Source of the DNA: Rhizobium leguminosarum
GTDB lineage: Bacteria > Pseudomonadota > Alphaproteobacteria > Rhizobiales > Rhizobiaceae
Length of the DNA: 64,000 nt
Reading direction: 5' to 3'
NCBI RefSeq assembly: GCF_017876795.1
Contig: NZ_JAGIOR010000001.1
Span: forward strand, 933,501 to 997,500
Shown: one piece after another, positions 43,663 through 52,639 of the stretch
Position numbering within the stretch: the first letter of the stretch is position 1
How the letters are laid out: each line of letters starts with the position of its first letter
Position numbers and translations under genes: made by a program
The notes under the pieces: model-generated
Database searches by the model: none
The model's input: only the letters and a program-made list of their open reading frames with translations
What the model was told of the DNA's origin: nothing

Positions 43663-43980
43663 ATGGACGATGATTTCTGGAAAGCTGTCCGGGAAAAGGA
43701 ACGGGTTTCGACTGCGTCGCGCAGGACGGGTGCGCTCAATATCGCCCTTCTGTTCGGCACGGCGGTGGTCGCTCTGACGCTTATCCTGACGCCGATGCTT
43801 GCCGATTCCTCGAAGAAGAGCGTCTTTGCCAGCGCGCCGGCTGAATTCGATACGATGACAACGGGATCGATCCCGAAGAGCGAAAGCGGCAAGCGTTATA
43901 CGATCCGCCGCAGCGTCCTGCAGGATACGCCCGGCTCGGTCTGCGTCGTCCAGGGCTACGGCGTCGGCGCCGGTTGCTGA
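43663..43980 (+). CDS. Small membrane-anchored protein upstream of the pilin
   Basis: 105 residues. The N-terminal cytoplasmic part (MDDDFWKAVREKERVSTASRR), one membrane helix (LNIALLFGTAVVALTLILT), and a periplasmic tail ending VCVVQGYGVGAGC with two Cys. It precedes the Flp pilin by about 70 bp, so co-expression is likely. An ATG at 43585 would add 26 residues. It may assist pilin handling; this is inference from position only. Confidence 0.7.
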   Translation: MDDDFWKAVREKERVSTASRRTGALNIALLFGTAVVALTLILTPMLADSSKKSVFASAPAEFDTMTTGSIPKSESGKRYTIRRSVLQDTPGSVCVVQGYGVGAGC

Positions 43981-44049
43981 AAATGCCGGCCATCGCCCGA
44001 TGGTCGTGGAATGGTCGTTTGCTGTCAGTTCGCGCCAAGGGTTGGGGTC

Positions 44050-44217
44050 ATGCGTCTTTTGAAAGCATTTCTTGCAGATAACAGAGGTGCGACGGCTATC
44101 GAGTATGGCCTGATTGCCGCCCTGATTTGCGGCGCGCTCGTCTCGGGTCTCGGGTTCTTCACCGGCGCCCTGCAGAATGTCTTCAACGTGATCAACAACG
44201 GTATGATCACAAATTGA
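44050..44217 (+). CDS. pilA: Flp/type IVb pilin subunit
   Basis: 55 residues. FLADNRGATAIEYGLIAALI is the Flp prepilin signature: processing after Gly with Glu at +5, then a hydrophobic helix. Flp pilins are assembled by the Tad system; no tad/cpa genes are in this window, so it depends on a locus elsewhere. Confidence 0.92.
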   Translation: MRLLKAFLADNRGATAIEYGLIAALICGALVSGLGFFTGALQNVFNVINNGMITN

Positions 44218-44232
44218 AGAAACTATCGGCTC

Positions 44233-45117
44233 TCACTGCCGGAGCTTGTGCTCGTCCACCTTCAGCGCATCGGCAAGGCGTGCCTTGGCCGAACCCGGTC
44301 TGAGCGGCTTTTGCTGGCTCTCGTGCGGCGCCCATCCCGAGACATAGATGATGGAGAAGGTTGCGCGGATGCGCCCGTCGGGATCGGCATAGCGCTCGGC
44401 ATAGATCTCGGCTGCACGCAGGAAGAAGGCGCGGGTCAGCGGCACCCGGCCGCGGGCTGCAAGCGGATTGCTCATGCCCATCGCCCTCAGATCCCGCATC
44501 AGCGGAAAGAGCGAATCATATCGTACCGTGTAGTTTTCCGCGTCGATCACCGGCAGCGTGAAGCCGGCGCGCTGCAACAAGCTGCCGACATCGCGCACAT
44601 CGGCGAAGGGGATGACACGTGGGCTGGCGCCGCCAGTCATCTCGACCTCGGCGGCCAGTAGCACGTCGCGCAGTTCCTGCAGCGTGCCGGCACCGGGGAT
44701 AGCAGCCAGGAACAGGCCGTCCGGCTTCAGAGCGCGGCGGATCTGGATGAAGACGCCAGGCGTGTCGTTGGTCAGATGCAGGCTGAGCGGCGCAAGGATG
44801 AGATTGGCCGATTGCGGTTGGAGCGGCACGTCCTCGAGCGGCGCCTCGATCAAGGTTTCGCTCGGCCCCGCATAGGCCTTCTCGCTCTCGACGCGGATCA
44901 TCGTGCCGATCTTGCCGGTCGCCAGCGCGGCACGGGCGGCAGCCCCGGTCGCGCCATGCAGTTCGACGGCGGTCTCGAAGGTCCGCTCGACCACAGCAAG
45001 CCTCTCGGCCATTTCCCCGGCGGCGATATCGAGCAGGAAGGCAGCTTTCGGGTCGTTATTGGCAAGCGCGCGATGGCGATGCGCGGCGATCAGGGTTTTA
45101 TCGAAGATCGTTTCCAT
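44233..45117 (-). CDS. SAM-dependent methyltransferase
   Basis: 294 residues. A BioC/NDUFAF5-like class I methyltransferase; FLLDIAAGEMAERLA replaces a canonical glycine-rich motif I (DIAAGEMAERL), and LILAPLSLHLTNDTPGVFIQIRRALKPDGLFLAAIPG is motifs II-III. The NDUFAF5 group hydroxylates or methylates respiratory complex subunits in mitochondria. The start at 45117 (METIFDKTLIAA) is chosen by homology. It is divergent from comF, with a RIME-like element between. Confidence 0.85.
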   Translation of the reverse strand: METIFDKTLIAAHRHRALANNDPKAAFLLDIAAGEMAERLAVVERTFETAVELHGATGAAARAALATGKIGTMIRVESEKAYAGPSETLIEAPLEDVPLQPQSANLILAPLSLHLTNDTPGVFIQIRRALKPDGLFLAAIPGAGTLQELRDVLLAAEVEMTGGASPRVIPFADVRDVGSLLQRAGFTLPVIDAENYTVRYDSLFPLMRDLRAMGMSNPLAARGRVPLTRAFFLRAAEIYAERYADPDGRIRATFSIIYVSGWAPHESQQKPLRPGSAKARLADALKVDEHKLRQ

Positions 45118-45182
45118 GGCGACGTCCTTAATCCTGTGCCGCTGACGCAGCAAGACGATTTTCCTTTCGGGAAGAACGGGCT

Positions 45183-45285
45183 CAAGCGCGTCGTGATCTC
45201 AGATTCGCTCCTTGCGCTTCAGCTCTTTGTATTTATGCATGTCGTTGCGGCAATACCGCTGCACACTTTTGCGCGACATGCTTTA
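45183..45285 (+). repeat. RIME-like element between the methyltransferase and comF
   Basis: CAAGCGCGTCGTGATCTCAG, then TCCTTGCGCTTCAGC, ATGCATGTCGTTG, ACCGCTGCACAC and GCGCGACATGCTTTA. It fills most of the divergent spacer, just before the comF start, so the comF promoter must be inside or beyond it. Confidence 0.85.
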
Positions 45286-45296
45286 GTCTCAGCCGC

Positions 45297-46073
45297 ATGG
45301 GGCCGATCGATGACGAAACACCGGCGAAGTTCTTGCGGGCGCAGCTCTTGCGGCCGTTTTCGGCGCTTGCCGATTTTCTCTATCCGCCGGCTTGTTCCGT
45401 CTGCGGCATTTCGACCGGCGGCCATCGCGGGCTCTGTGCGAAATGCTGGTCGGGGATCCGCTTCATCGAACGGCCCTTTTGCGAGGTGCTCGGCATTCCC
45501 TTCTCGCATGATCTCGGCGCCGGCATCCTCAGTGCCGAGGCGATTGCCCACCCGCCGCCCTTCGATCGGCTGCGCTCGGCTGCGACCCACGACCATGCGG
45601 TCCGCGATCTCGTGCATGGGCTGAAATATCGCGACCGCACCGATCTGGCGCCGATGATGGCTGCCTGGATGCTGCGGGCTTCCGACGGGACGGTCGAAAG
45701 CTGCGATGCGCTGATCCCGGTGCCGCTGCACCGCACCCGTATGCTTGCGCGCAAATTCAACCAGGCAGCCGAACTTGCCCGCCATATGGCAAGGCTCTCG
45801 GGCAAGCCGCTGCTGGCCGCCACGCTTGTGCGCGTCAAGCGCACCAGCCAGCAAGTCGGGCTTGGCGCGAAGGCGCGCGAGGACAATGTCAGGGGCGCTT
45901 TCGCGATTGCCAAGGGTTGCGAAAACGACATTTTCGGCAAGCGCATCGTCCTCGTCGATGACGTCTATACAACAGGGGCGACGGTGGCTGCGGCAAGCCG
46001 GACGCTGCGCAAGGCGGGCGCGGCCGAGATAACGGTTTTGACCTTTGCAAGGGCTCTCTCCGAGCCTATATGA
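45297..46073 (+). CDS. comF: ComF-family phosphoribosyltransferase-like protein
   Basis: 258 residues. An N-terminal zinc motif (CSVCGISTGGHRGLCAKC) and a C-terminal PRPP-binding loop VLVDDVYTTGATVAAA. The family is tied to DNA uptake in naturally competent bacteria, but is present here without other com genes, so its role is probably nucleotide-related. It is followed after 31 bp by grxC. Confidence 0.9.
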   Translation: MGPIDDETPAKFLRAQLLRPFSALADFLYPPACSVCGISTGGHRGLCAKCWSGIRFIERPFCEVLGIPFSHDLGAGILSAEAIAHPPPFDRLRSAATHDHAVRDLVHGLKYRDRTDLAPMMAAWMLRASDGTVESCDALIPVPLHRTRMLARKFNQAAELARHMARLSGKPLLAATLVRVKRTSQQVGLGAKAREDNVRGAFAIAKGCENDIFGKRIVLVDDVYTTGATVAAASRTLRKAGAAEITVLTFARALSEPI

Positions 46074-46104
46074 CAGAAATACCCGGCATCGGTCTGGAGA
46101 GATT

Positions 46105-46362
46105 ATGGTACCCGTCACCATCTATACGCGGCAGTTCTGCGGTTTTTGCACCCGCGCCAAATCCCTTCTCGAAGAAAAGGGCGTCGACTACGTCGAGCAC
46201 GATGCGACATATTCACCGGACCTTCGCCAGGAAATGATCGGCAAGTCGAACGGCCGCTCCACCTTCCCGCAGATTTTCATCGGCCCCGATCATGTCGGCG
46301 GTTGCGACGACCTGTTTGCGCTCGACCGGGCCGGCAAGCTCGATCCGATGCTGGCGGCTTGA
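46105..46362 (+). CDS. grxC: Glutaredoxin 3
   Basis: 85 residues. The active site is QFCGFC and the cis-Pro region is STFPQIFIGPDHVGGCDDL. A glutathione-dependent reductase for cytoplasmic disulfides and deglutathionylation. The start at 46105 (MVPVTIYT) has GGAG upstream. It is in a row with comF, the nitrilase gene and DUF1178. Confidence 0.95.
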   Translation: MVPVTIYTRQFCGFCTRAKSLLEEKGVDYVEHDATYSPDLRQEMIGKSNGRSTFPQIFIGPDHVGGCDDLFALDRAGKLDPMLAA

Positions 46363-46372
46363 GGAAGAACCG

Positions 46373-47230
46373 ATGAGTTTCAAGGCTGCCGCCGTCCAGA
46401 TGTGCTCCGGGGTTGATCCGGCGAAGAATGCCGCCACCATGGCACGGCTGGTGCGCGAGGCCGCTGCCCAGGGTGCGACCTATGTGCAAACGCCCGAGAT
46501 GACCGGAATGCTGCAGCGCGATCGCACGGCGGCGCGCGCCGTGCTTGCCGATGAGGCTCATGACATCATCGTCAAGACCGGCTCCGAGCTCGCCAGAGAA
46601 TTCGGCATCCACATGCATGTCGGATCGACGGCGATCGCGCTGGAGGACGGCAAGATCGCCAATCGCGGTTTCCTGTTCGGCCCCGACGGCAGAATTCTCA
46701 ATCGCTACGACAAGATCCATATGTTCGACGTCGACCTCGACAATGGCGAGAGCTGGCGGGAAAGTGCTGCTTATACAGCCGGCTCGGAGGCGCGCGTCCT
46801 GTCGCTGCCCTTTGCCGAAATGGGTTTTGCGATCTGCTATGACGTGCGTTTTCCGGCGCTCTTCCGCGCTCAGGCGGTTGCCGGCGCCGAGGTGATGACA
46901 GTTCCCGCCGCCTTCACCAAGCAGACCGGCGAAGCGCATTGGGAAATACTGCTCAGGGCACGCGCGATCGAGAACGGTATGTTCGTCATCGCTGCCGCGC
47001 AGGCCGGCCGGCACGAGGACGGGCGCGAGACCTTCGGCCATTCGATGATCGTCGATCCCTGGGGCACGGTGCTGGCATCGGCCGGCGCCACCGGGGAGGC
47101 GGTCATAATCGCCGAGATCGATCCCGCCGCGGTCAAGGCTGCGCATGACAAGATCCCGAATCTCAGGAACGGCCGGGAGTTCTCGGTCGAGAAGATTGCG
47201 GGGGCAGTCGCCGGAGGCGTCGCCGCTTGA
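46373..47230 (+). CDS. Nitrilase-family carbon-nitrogen hydrolase (Nit1/deaminated glutathione amidase-like)
   Basis: 285 residues. The catalytic triad Glu (QTPEM), Lys (YDKIHMFDVDL) and Cys (GFAICYDVRFP) is present. It resembles amidases that repair deaminated glutathione, which fits its place beside glutaredoxin. GAGGAAG precedes the start at 46373. Its stop overlaps the TTG start of the DUF1178 gene (TTGA). Confidence 0.92.
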   Translation: MSFKAAAVQMCSGVDPAKNAATMARLVREAAAQGATYVQTPEMTGMLQRDRTAARAVLADEAHDIIVKTGSELAREFGIHMHVGSTAIALEDGKIANRGFLFGPDGRILNRYDKIHMFDVDLDNGESWRESAAYTAGSEARVLSLPFAEMGFAICYDVRFPALFRAQAVAGAEVMTVPAAFTKQTGEAHWEILLRARAIENGMFVIAAAQAGRHEDGRETFGHSMIVDPWGTVLASAGATGEAVIIAEIDPAAVKAAHDKIPNLRNGREFSVEKIAGAVAGGVAA

Positions 47231-47655
47231 TCCGCTATTCCCTCAGCTGTGACAATGCCCATGAATTCGAAGGCTGGTTTTCCGAAAGCGCCGATTTCGA
47301 TCGTCAGGTCGCGACCGGTTTCCTGACCTGTCCGGTCTGTCATTCCGCCGCCGTCTCCAAGCTTTTGATGGCGCCCTCGGTGTCGACGGCGCGGAAGAAG
47401 GACGAGAGGCAGACGCTGGCGATGGATGCCATGCGCCAGGAGGCCATGCAAAAGCTGAAAGAGGCGGTCGCGGCGGTCAAGGCCAATTCCGAGGACGTCG
47501 GCACGCAGTTTCCCGAGGAAGCCCGCAAGATCCATTATGGCGAGGCGGATGCCCGCGGCATCATCGGCCAGGCGACGGTCGACGAAGCGCAGGCGCTGCT
47601 CGAGGAGGGCATCGAGATCGCCGCCATTCCTGTGTTGCCTGAAGATGTGAACTGA
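47227..47655 (+). CDS. DUF1178 protein
   Basis: 142 residues. An N-terminal zinc-ribbon-like part with Cys residues (IRYSLSCDNAHEFEGWFSES and TCPVCHSAAVSKLLMAPS), a helical charged middle and a conserved C-terminus (HYGEADARGIIGQATVDEAQALLEEGI). It is conserved in alpha- and betaproteobacteria, of unknown function. The start is TTG at 47227, fused to the nitrilase stop codon as TTGA; translational coupling is likely. Confidence 0.88.
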   Translation: MIRYSLSCDNAHEFEGWFSESADFDRQVATGFLTCPVCHSAAVSKLLMAPSVSTARKKDERQTLAMDAMRQEAMQKLKEAVAAVKANSEDVGTQFPEEARKIHYGEADARGIIGQATVDEAQALLEEGIEIAAIPVLPEDVN

Positions 47656-47702
47656 ATGCAGTCCGCGCGTCGGGCTTTCTACGATTTCTATTATCGGTTG
47701 AG

Positions 47703-48449
47703 CTATGCAGGCCGCTTCGCAAGCAGCATATAGTTCACGTCCATATCCTTGGACAGGTTCCACTGGTTCGACAGCGGATTGAAGAAGACGCCGGTGCGGT
47801 CGGTGATCTCGAGGCCGCCTGCCGCCAGCGGCTTTTCGAGCTGTTCCGGGCGGACCAGCTTCTCATATTGGTGGGTGCCGCGCGGCAGCCAGCGCAAAAT
47901 GTTTTCGGCGGCGAAGATGGCAAGTGCTGCCGCCTTCATCGTGCGGTTGATGGTGGCAACGAAGATCAGGCCGCCGGGGCGGACCATTTTTGCGCAGGTC
48001 GTCATGAAGAACTCGACATCGGCGACGTGTTCGACCACTTCCATGTTCAAGACGATGTCGAAGGTTTCGCCGGCGTCTGCCAGCTCCTCGGCGGTGACGG
48101 CGCGGTAGTCGACCGAAACCCCGGAGGCCTTCGCATGGGTCGAGGCGATGCCGATATTCTTCTCGGAAGGATCGGCACCGACCACGGAGGCTCCCATACG
48201 GGCGACAGGTTCCGACAGGAGGCCGCCGCCGCAGCCGATATCGAGCACGCGCAGGCCTTCGAGCGGGCGAGCGCTTTTCGGATCACGGGCAAAATTCTCG
48301 CAGGCCTTGTCTCTTATATAGGTGAGGCGGACGGGATTGAACTTGTGCAGCGGCCTGAACTTGCCTGTCGGGCTCCACCATTCCGCCGCCATCGCCGAGA
48401 AGCGGTCCACCTCGGTCTGGTCGATCGTGCTTCTGGCGGTTTCCGTCAT
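47703..48449 (-). CDS. ubiG: Ubiquinone biosynthesis O-methyltransferase
   Basis: 248 residues. It methylates two hydroxyls in ubiquinone synthesis. The SAM motif I is [20 protein letters not shown], and [26 protein letters not shown] at the N-terminus and the [11 protein letters not shown] block are typical of UbiG. The start at 48449 ([11 protein letters not shown]) is chosen by homology. In related genomes I recall lysC lying next to ubiG; here about 6 kb intervene. Confidence 0.94.
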   Translation of the reverse strand: MTETARSTIDQTEVDRFSAMAAEWWSPTGKFRPLHKFNPVRLTYIRDKACENFARDPKSARPLEGLRVLDIGCGGGLLSEPVARMGASVVGADPSEKNIGIASTHAKASGVSVDYRAVTAEELADAGETFDIVLNMEVVEHVADVEFFMTTCAKMVRPGGLIFVATINRTMKAAALAIFAAENILRWLPRGTHQYEKLVRPEQLEKPLAAGGLEITDRTGVFFNPLSNQWNLSKDMDVNYMLLAKRPA

Positions 48450-48514
48450 CGTCCTCTCCTTCGTTCGTCCCAAGTGAAGTCGGACGATCGGGGGCATAAG
48501 TCAAGGGGCACGGT

Positions 48515-49957
48515 TCAGGGTGGCGGCAGACGCGTTGGGCTGATGCCGGTTGCGATGAGGCGTGCCTCCAGTGCAGCACCATGGGAAAGTACATGTTCGT
48601 CGCCGAAACGGCGGCCGACAATCTGCAGCCCGACGGGGAGTCCATCGGCAAGGCCGACGGGCAGCGAGAGGGCCGGAAGCTGCGGCAGCATGTTGAAGGG
48701 ACAGGTCATGTCGAGGCCCTTGAAGCGGCCGTCGGCAAGCGTCGAGGCATAATCGTCGTCGGTCTCGTGGACTGGCGGGGCGGTGATGGCGCAGGTCGGG
48801 CAGAGCAGGGCGTCGTAACTCTCGAAAAGCTTGGCCATGTCCCGCCACATCGAAGTGCGCAGCAGTTCCACTCGCTTGTAGGCAGTGGCGTTCATCGCCA
48901 TGCCGCGCTCGATCATCGTAACGACGGCCGCATCCATATCCTTGCGGTATCTTTCGATCGTCTCGCCGAAGAAGGCGGACATGAAGACGCACCAGAGGTC
49001 GAACCATTCGTCGTTGACCGCGCGCGTCCAGGGCATCGGAACCTCGTCGACAATCGCGCCGGCGAGACGCAATTCGCCGACCGCGTCGAGGACGACGCGC
49101 TGCACTTGCGGCTGAACGTGGTAGTAGCCGAGGTCCATCGAGAAGGCGAAACGCTTGCCTTGGAGGCTGCCGCCGCGCGCGGCCGACGAGACGAAGCGGA
49201 TGGGCAGTGAGGAGATGTCCTCGTCGCTTGGTCCGCAGGTCGCTTCCATGAACGCGATGGCGTCGCCAACCGTGCGAGCGAGCGGGCCGAAATGCGAGAT
49301 ATTATCGAAGACACTCGGCAGGATCGTCATCGGGATACGGCCGAGGCTCGGCTTCAGGCCGACCGTGCCGCAGAAGGCGGAAGGGATGCGCACCGAGCCG
49401 CCCATGTCCGTGCCTTCCGCGAAGGGCACGACACCGGTTGCGACCGCAACGGCCGAGCCGCCGGAGGAGCCGCCGGAGGTGCGTTCCGGGTTCCAAGGAT
49501 TGCGGGTGACGCCCCAGCGCGGACTGTTGGTGAAGCTCGAATAGGCGAATTCCGGCGATGTGGTTTTGCCTATCAGGATGGCGCCGGCCTGTTCGAGGCG
49601 GCGAATGCAGAGCGCCGTTTCATCAGGAACCCAGTCTTCCCTGGTCCAGGAGCCAAGCGTCGTCAGATCCCCCTTGGTCGGCGTCAGATCCTTGGCGGCG
49701 AAGGGCACGCCGTGCAGCGGCCCGGTCGCCTCGCCGCGGGAAACGGCCTGATCCGCCTTGCGGGCGGCGTCGAGCGCCTGCTCCTCACGGATGACGGCAA
49801 AGGGGTTCAGCAGCGGGCTTACGGCCCTGGCGCGGCGGATGGATTCGGCGGCGACCACCTCGGCTGTGAACCGGCCGGTGCGGATACCGTCCGCGATATC
49901 GGTTGCGGGGAGATCCAGGGGATGGGGTATCGTCGTGGTCTCCAGCGGCTTGTTCAT
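48515..49957 (-). CDS. Amidase signature-family hydrolase
   Basis: 480 residues. The Ser-cisSer-Lys signature is seen in TSGGSSGGSAVAVA and GVPFAAKDLTPTKG (Lys). It is GatA-like in fold but not in a gatCAB setting; the neighbours (an APC permease and a LuxR-type regulator) suggest catabolism of an amide or amino acid derivative. The start at 49957 (MNKPLETTTIP) is chosen by homology. Confidence 0.9.
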   Translation of the reverse strand: MNKPLETTTIPHPLDLPATDIADGIRTGRFTAEVVAAESIRRARAVSPLLNPFAVIREEQALDAARKADQAVSRGEATGPLHGVPFAAKDLTPTKGDLTTLGSWTREDWVPDETALCIRRLEQAGAILIGKTTSPEFAYSSFTNSPRWGVTRNPWNPERTSGGSSGGSAVAVATGVVPFAEGTDMGGSVRIPSAFCGTVGLKPSLGRIPMTILPSVFDNISHFGPLARTVGDAIAFMEATCGPSDEDISSLPIRFVSSAARGGSLQGKRFAFSMDLGYYHVQPQVQRVVLDAVGELRLAGAIVDEVPMPWTRAVNDEWFDLWCVFMSAFFGETIERYRKDMDAAVVTMIERGMAMNATAYKRVELLRTSMWRDMAKLFESYDALLCPTCAITAPPVHETDDDYASTLADGRFKGLDMTCPFNMLPQLPALSLPVGLADGLPVGLQIVGRRFGDEHVLSHGAALEARLIATGISPTRLPPP

Positions 49958-50067
49958 GCGTCTGCTTCCGTTTTTCGAGGTCATTGCATTTCCAATGGAA
50001 AGGGTGCTTGCTTGACAGACCGTGCCCGCACGATCTTCAGGACTGCTTGGGAAGGCCTGCCGCTTCG

Positions 50068-50847
50068 ATGAATTCCGCCCCGCAACCGATCGTCCCGACG
50101 CCATCCTTCGACGTCTGGAATGCGAGCCTCGGTTCGGCGGCAGGCGCGATCGGGACGCGCGGATTTCCGGATGCGCTGGCGGCGGCGCTGAAGTTGCTTG
50201 CGCCGTTCCAGATGATGAACGGCTTCCTCTATTCGCAGGATGGTCATGCCTTCGATCTCTACAACGAGAAGATCGCCGCCGAGCGCGCGGTGATCGTCGA
50301 CCGCTATCTTGCCGGCGCCTTCGTGCTCGACCCGTTCTACGATGTGGTGCGCGGCGATAACAGCGAGCGGATGATCGTGATGCGCGACATCGCGCCCGAC
50401 GATTTCCAGCAGACCGAATATTACCGGCTGCATTACGCGACAACCCGGATCGTCGACGAGATCGGTTTCGTGATGCGGCTGGAGGCCGGCTTCACCGGCG
50501 TATTGTCGCTGTCGCGTACCGGCACGGCACCGCTGTTTTCTCAGGATGACCTGCAGCGCCTGAAGGCGGCTGCGCCGGTCATCTGTGTTTTCGGCGAGCG
50601 GCACTGGTTTCATGTTCCCGGGCTTTCGTCGAAGATCGAGAATACGACTCCCGCGCGGATCGAGCATCCGCTCCTGACCCGGCGCGAGCTCGAGATCGTT
50701 ACCCTGATCCTGAAGGGACATTCCAACCTCTCGCTCGCCGCGGTGCTTTCACTGTCGCCGAACACCGTGAAGGTTCACCGCCGGCAGATCTATTCCAAAC
50801 TCAACATATCAAGCCAGGCCGAACTCTTCCGCTTGTTCCTGGCGTGA
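50068..50847 (+). CDS. LuxR-type (GerE HTH) transcriptional regulator
   Basis: 259 residues. The C-terminal GerE helix-turn-helix is HPLLTRRELEIVTLILKGHSN...LSLSPNTVKVHRRQIYSKLN. The N-terminal ~190 residues have no clear autoinducer-binding or receiver motif. It is divergent from the amidase and upstream of the convergent APC permease, so it probably controls one or both. The start at 50068 (MNSAPQPIVPT) is chosen by homology. Confidence 0.85.
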   Translation: MNSAPQPIVPTPSFDVWNASLGSAAGAIGTRGFPDALAAALKLLAPFQMMNGFLYSQDGHAFDLYNEKIAAERAVIVDRYLAGAFVLDPFYDVVRGDNSERMIVMRDIAPDDFQQTEYYRLHYATTRIVDEIGFVMRLEAGFTGVLSLSRTGTAPLFSQDDLQRLKAAAPVICVFGERHWFHVPGLSSKIENTTPARIEHPLLTRRELEIVTLILKGHSNLSLAAVLSLSPNTVKVHRRQIYSKLNISSQAELFRLFLA

Positions 50848-50868
50848 GCCGGGCGGCCGAACCTCCTG

Positions 50869-50913
50869 GAGCCGGATGATTTCAGGCCTGATCGGCTTGA
50901 AATCATCCGGCTC
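50869..50913 (+). repeat. Inverted repeat, GGATGATTTCAGGCC class
   Basis: AGCCGGATGATTTCAGGCC and GGCTTGAAATCATCCGGCT form a ~19-bp imperfect stem. It is a diverged copy of the 2651 hairpin. Confidence 0.8.
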
Positions 50914-50927
50914 TAAATCAAAGAAAT

Positions 50928-50979
50928 AGAGCATGATTTCGTCCGAAAACCGCTCACACTTTTCGGCATCATGCTCTAG
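50928..50979 (+). repeat. GAGCATGATG-class hairpin repeat
   Basis: AGAGCATGATTTCGTCCGAAAAC, CGCTCACACTTTTCGG, CATCATGCTCTAG. It directly follows the 50869 repeat, so the two classes again stand in tandem, ending just before the permease stop codon. Confidence 0.85.
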
Positions 50980-50985
50980 CAAGCT

Positions 50986-52317
50986 CTATTCCGCGAAATC
51001 CATCTCGGGAGGGGCCGACTGGAAGAAGCGGGTGAGATAGGCGAGATAGGCGATGCCGATCACCAGCCAGACAAGGCCAAGGATCTTGGCGTGGCTGTCG
51101 AGGTTCCAAAGCAGGAAGAGGTCGCAGACGGCGGCGAGCGCCGGAATGACGAGGCCGATCAGTACACCCAGCGGTTTCACCTGGGCATCGCCCTTCATGT
51201 AGAGCGCGATCACCGAGACGTTGACGGCGGTGAAGGCGAGGAAGGCGCCGAAATTGATGAAGGAGGTCGAAGTGGTGACGTCCATGGTCAGCGCCAGCAG
51301 GCCGATAATGCCGACGAGAATGAGGTTCAGGATCGGCGTATGCCACTTCGGATGCAGATTGCCGAAGAAGGACGTCGGCAGCACCCTGTCGCGGCCCATC
51401 GCATAAAGCAGGCGGCCGACGCTTGCCTGGGCGGCAAGGCCCGAGGTGAACTGGGCGACAACAAGCGTTGCGAGGAAGATCGTCACGAAGAGATCGCCGC
51501 CGACTGCCTTGGCGATCTCGGTTGCGGCGGCATCGACGGAGACGAAATCCATGCCGGGATGGGCAAGCTGGGTCACATAAGCCGAGACGATGAAGATCAG
51601 GCCGCCGGCGAGCGCGGTGATGAGGATCGCCTTCGGCATGGTGCGCTTGGCGTCCCTCGTTTCTTCGGTCAGCGTCGAGACGGCGTCGAAGCCGAGGAAC
51701 GAATAGGCGGCGATTGCGGCACCGGCGATCGAGGCCGAGAAGGGCACATCCGCCTTGAAGAAGGGGGTGACGGAGACGAAGCCTCCCGGTCCGTTCAGTG
51801 CCATCACATAACGCGCCGCAAGCAGGATGAAGGCGATCAGCACGACGAGTTGGACGACCATGAGGATGAAATTGACGCGGTTGGCAAAGGCGATGCCGAC
51901 GACGTTGACGATGGTCGTCAGCGCGATGAAGCCGACGATCCAGAACCAGGCTGGAACGCTTGGGAAAGCGGAGGTGAGATAGGCGGCGCCGATCAGCCAG
52001 ATCACCATCGGCAGGAAGAAGTAATCGAGCAGCACGGCCCAGCCGACGAGAAAGCCGACGCTCGGATTGATCGACCGGCGGGCATAGGTATAGGCCGATC
52101 CCGCGACCGGATAGACACGAGCCATCACGCCGTAGCTGATAGCGGTGAGCAGGATCGCTGCGGCCGCGACGAGATAGGCCATGGCCGTCGTGCCCTGGCT
52201 TGCGGCGGCGAGCGCCCCGAAGGTGCCGAAGACGATCATCGGCGTCATATAGGCGAGGCCAAAAAGCACGACGGACCAGAGTCCGAGCGCGCGGTCGAGT
52301 TTCACAGTGTCAGTCAT
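50986..52317 (-). CDS. APC-family amino acid/polyamine permease
   Basis: 443 residues with 12 membrane helices. The N-terminal KLDRALGLWSVVLFGLAYMTPMIVFGTFG and FLGFDAVSTLTEETRDAKRTMPKAI are hallmarks of the APC superfamily (putrescine/amino acid transporters). The start at 52317 (MTDTVKLDRAL) has GGAGG upstream. It lies near the amidase and LuxR genes, suggesting import of their substrate. Confidence 0.9.
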   Translation of the reverse strand: MTDTVKLDRALGLWSVVLFGLAYMTPMIVFGTFGALAAASQGTTAMAYLVAAAAILLTAISYGVMARVYPVAGSAYTYARRSINPSVGFLVGWAVLLDYFFLPMVIWLIGAAYLTSAFPSVPAWFWIVGFIALTTIVNVVGIAFANRVNFILMVVQLVVLIAFILLAARYVMALNGPGGFVSVTPFFKADVPFSASIAGAAIAAYSFLGFDAVSTLTEETRDAKRTMPKAILITALAGGLIFIVSAYVTQLAHPGMDFVSVDAAATEIAKAVGGDLFVTIFLATLVVAQFTSGLAAQASVGRLLYAMGRDRVLPTSFFGNLHPKWHTPILNLILVGIIGLLALTMDVTTSTSFINFGAFLAFTAVNVSVIALYMKGDAQVKPLGVLIGLVIPALAAVCDLFLLWNLDSHAKILGLVWLVIGIAYLAYLTRFFQSAPPEMDFAE

Positions 52318-52639
52318 GTTCCGCCTCCGCGAAGAGTTATCTTTGTCTTCATGGCGAAAGCTGCGCAGGCAGGGTTCGATATAGCTGTTCCGCGCAGGTC
52401 TTCGCCCGCATTTTGTCTTTATGAAGAAATCATGAATGACGGCGGGCGGATCGAACATAACCCCAAGAGGTTATGCGGGGGAGTGCGTGAAGGAGCTTGG
52501 AATGCCGTCGAGTCTCCAGCGGCGAGGGTCAAGATACGGCCGCACAAGAAATTCCGCTACGCCGATTTTGACCTGAAGCGGAAAAGTGCTCGCGCCCCTG
52601 CACCGAAAGGCGGCATGCCATTCGTTGTTTGAACGGAGT
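52318..52639. other. Gap between the FAD oxidoreductase and APC permease genes
   Basis: 322 bases. It holds the permease leader and a small hairpin CATAACC/GGTTATG (52456-52475, six-base loop) that could end the upstream oxidoreductase message. No gene is supported. Confidence 0.5.
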
